64,000 nucleotides of DNA from Fen-1254 sp963769605. Its GTDB lineage: Bacteria; Bacteroidota; Ignavibacteria; UBA10030. The notes below the pieces were generated by a model. It saw only the letters and a program-made list of their open reading frames with translations, was not told the origin of the DNA and did not search any database. The position numbers were made by a program, and so were the translations under genes. Location: NCBI GenBank assembly GCA_963769605.1, contig CAVYML010000003.1:124001-188000 (forward strand). The letters are read 5' to 3'. This document shows positions 62,643 to 64,000 of this stretch, piece after piece (positions within the stretch are counted from its first letter, which is position 1; each line of letters opens with the position of its first letter).

Positions 62643-64000
62643 AGAACGTTCCTTTCGGAAGATTTTGAAGTCAAGATAATTTTAGCGGCCAGTGATTGCG
62701 CCAGCTCATAGGAATTTTTTACACAATCGCCTACGGATATACCCCCGCGATAATTACCCGTCAATACGATGCCGGCAAAATGCTGTTCAAACCGTTCCAG
62801 TGCATCGATTTTTCTTTGATAGCCGATCGTATACTGCGGAATGGATTTACGCCATCGTGTTAAGTTCCAATATACGGGTTTTCCGGAAATTTGCATAGCG
62901 GATGAAAGCGCTTTTGTCGTTTCTTTGAGAATACCTGCATCGCTCATTTCGTACAATTCCGGCTGCCGTGCCCCGCCCATAAATGCATTGACTGCAGCAT
63001 GGTCTTTCGGCGCGCGGCTGGGGAAGAGACTTGAATTCCACAAACATCCGAGAATATTTTTTTTTTCTTTGGACGGGACCAAAAACCCAAAACCATTCAA
63101 CGGATGATAAATGTCTTCCCGCTTGTATCCCAGAAATATAGAGACGATAGGTGAATAATAAATTGAATCGAGCACTTCGGCTGTTTCCGGAGAAAGACGG
63201 CGTATAATCGGCGCTGCATCGTACGCCGCAGTCGCAAAGACGACATAATCGGTCTCGATCTTGTGATGTTTTCCCTTGAATAAATATTCGATGATATAAC
63301 GCCGGGATTGAACTCTCGTTCGCTTCGGCTGTTGTATTCCGGTCACTCGTGCGCCGGCAATAATTTCGCTGCGCATCGATTCGGCAAGTGCGCGAGGAAG
63401 CGTCTGCATTCCGCTGCGGAAGGAAAAAGTTTCGGCTCTGTCTTTGGCTTTCTCTTCCCGTTGCCGCCGCTCCCCAACTCCCCAGATCATACCCTTTATT
63501 AATCCGCCGTAATTCTTTTCCAAAGCATAGAGTTTGGGAAATGCAGAGCGGACGCTTAGCTGTTCTGCTTTTCCGGCAAAAACACCCGCTACAAAAGGAT
63601 CGATCGCATAATCTAAGAATTCATGCCCTAATCTGCGGGATACGAATTCCGCGATGCTTTCTTCATTGTGTGCCCTACCGATCAATGGCTCTTTCAGGAG
63701 GCGTAATTTTCCTTTCGTAGAGAATAAGTCCGTACGTAAGAGCGACAGCGGACCTAACGGCAGAGGAAGAAGCATGTCGTTGCGAAGAATAAACCTGTTT
63801 TTCCCTTCCGGATTGGCGTAGATAAATTCGTCCTCTAAATGCAAACCGGCAACAAGGTCTTTGAAGAGGGGTGTTGTTTCTAAAGCCGTATTTGCGCCGG
63901 TCTCATAGAGAAACCCGCGGTCTTCGATCGACTTCATCGTTCCGCCTACATCTGAATCTTTTGAAAGGACAAGAACAGCGAGACCCCTTTTTTTCAGCCA
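62639..64000 (-). CDS. hemY: Protoporphyrinogen oxidase (partial, runs off the right edge)
   Basis: At least 450 residues; the frame stays open through the window end, so the N-terminal FAD GxGxxG part is missing. Visible blocks of the HemY/HemG family: VGGTMKSIEDRGFLYETGAN, DPFVAGVFAGKAEQLSVRSA, GGLIKGMIWG, NGFGFLVPSKEK, NSSLFPSRAP, and C-terminal GNYRGGISVGDCVKNSYELA. Oxidises protoporphyrinogen IX to protoporphyrin IX, the penultimate haem-synthesis step, at the membrane. Internal ATG at 63937 is not the true start because conserved residues precede it. A neighbour rich in cytochromes needs a high haem supply. Confidence 0.92.
   Translation of the reverse strand, partial: WLKKRGLAVLVLSKDSDVGGTMKSIEDRGFLYETGANTALETTPLFKDLVAGLHLEDEFIYANPEGKNRFILRNDMLLPLPLGPLSLLRTDLFSTKGKLRLLKEPLIGRAHNEESIAEFVSRRLGHEFLDYAIDPFVAGVFAGKAEQLSVRSAFPKLYALEKNYGGLIKGMIWGVGERRQREEKAKDRAETFSFRSGMQTLPRALAESMRSEIIAGARVTGIQQPKRTRVQSRRYIIEYLFKGKHHKIETDYVVFATAAYDAAPIIRRLSPETAEVLDSIYYSPIVSIFLGYKREDIYHPLNGFGFLVPSKEKKNILGCLWNSSLFPSRAPKDHAAVNAFMGGARQPELYEMSDAGILKETTKALSSAMQISGKPVYWNLTRWRKSIPQYTIGYQRKIDALERFEQHFAGIVLTGNYRGGISVGDCVKNSYELAQSLAAKIILTSKSSERNVL

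Noticed and set aside
62639..64000. HpnE (squalene-forming flavoenzyme) identity for the last gene
   Set aside because: DPFVAGVFAG, GFGFLVP and GNYRGGISVGDCV blocks are those of protoporphyrinogen oxidase.
1..64000. tRNA, rRNA, CRISPR arrays, prophage
   Set aside because: No cloverleaf with TTCGA loop, no rRNA-like stretch, no spacer-repeat array and no phage structural gene was recognised by reading; a covariance-model scan would settle small RNAs.

Overview
The window reads as part of the chromosome of an anaerobic or respiratory-flexible bacterium of the Bacteroidota/Chlorobiota/Ignavibacteriota (FCB) type. This is inferred from gene content only: hpnC/hpnD squalene genes, a CHASE2-cyclase, a four-subunit 2-oxoacid:ferredoxin oxidoreductase, YfhO and Wzm/Wzt glycan export, moderate GC content, and a large set of multihaem cytochromes. 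No rRNA, tRNA or CRISPR array was seen.

Layout. 1-7.8 kb: housekeeping and lipid genes (CHASE2 adenylate cyclase, hpnC, hpnD, and a minus-strand group with rsmA, a PAP2 enzyme, a small conserved protein, aroQ, a HAD phosphatase and acpS). 8.3-31.6 kb: a surface-polysaccharide locus. It has five glycosyltransferase genes on the plus strand, then a long minus-strand run with a TylF-like methyltransferase, a GT2, YfhO, the Wzm/Wzt ABC exporter, sugar and glycan methyltransferases, an NDP-sugar epimerase/dehydratase and several glycosyltransferases. 32.2-38.1 kb: central carbon metabolism (KorDABC-type oxidoreductase, a small Cys-rich helical protein, alanine dehydrogenase, a CoA-transferase). 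38.3-53.2 kb: an electron-transfer island. 53.5-54.6 kb: one glycosyltransferase. 54.6-59.6 kb: a hybrid histidine kinase and a NarX/NarL-like two-component operon. 60.05-61.93 kb: an intact IS1634-family element with a 115-bp direct repeat on each side. 61.9-64 kb: a periplasmic protein and protoporphyrinogen oxidase, cut by the window end.

The electron-transfer island is the most interesting part. Behind a very good sigma-54 promoter (-24/-12, 38307-38322) lie a 13-haem cytochrome fused to a b-type membrane domain (CbcL-like), a seven-haem NapC/NirT protein (ImcH-like), a Rieske protein, a cytochrome b with the PEWY motif, and an 11-haem membrane-anchored cytochrome. All are overlapped or tightly packed. 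A second block, perhaps also sigma-54 driven, encodes a tetrahaem c554-type protein, an outer-membrane beta-barrel, a 14-haem periplasmic cytochrome and two multihaem lipoproteins, and ends at a strong terminator. A CcmF-type haem lyase follows. I count 62 c-type haem motifs, including CX3CH and CX4CH variants. The likely role is to carry electrons from the quinone pool across both membranes (extracellular electron transfer). The ferredoxin- and NADH-producing enzymes just upstream would feed it. Three different classes of quinol-oxidising inner-membrane entry modules in one apparent operon is unusual.

A second possibly new signal is a set of about 22-bp phased repeats with a TGTCGTA core upstream of both two-component transcription units (56824-56889 and 59995-60061). 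They are candidate binding sites for the encoded NarL-type regulator or another shared factor.
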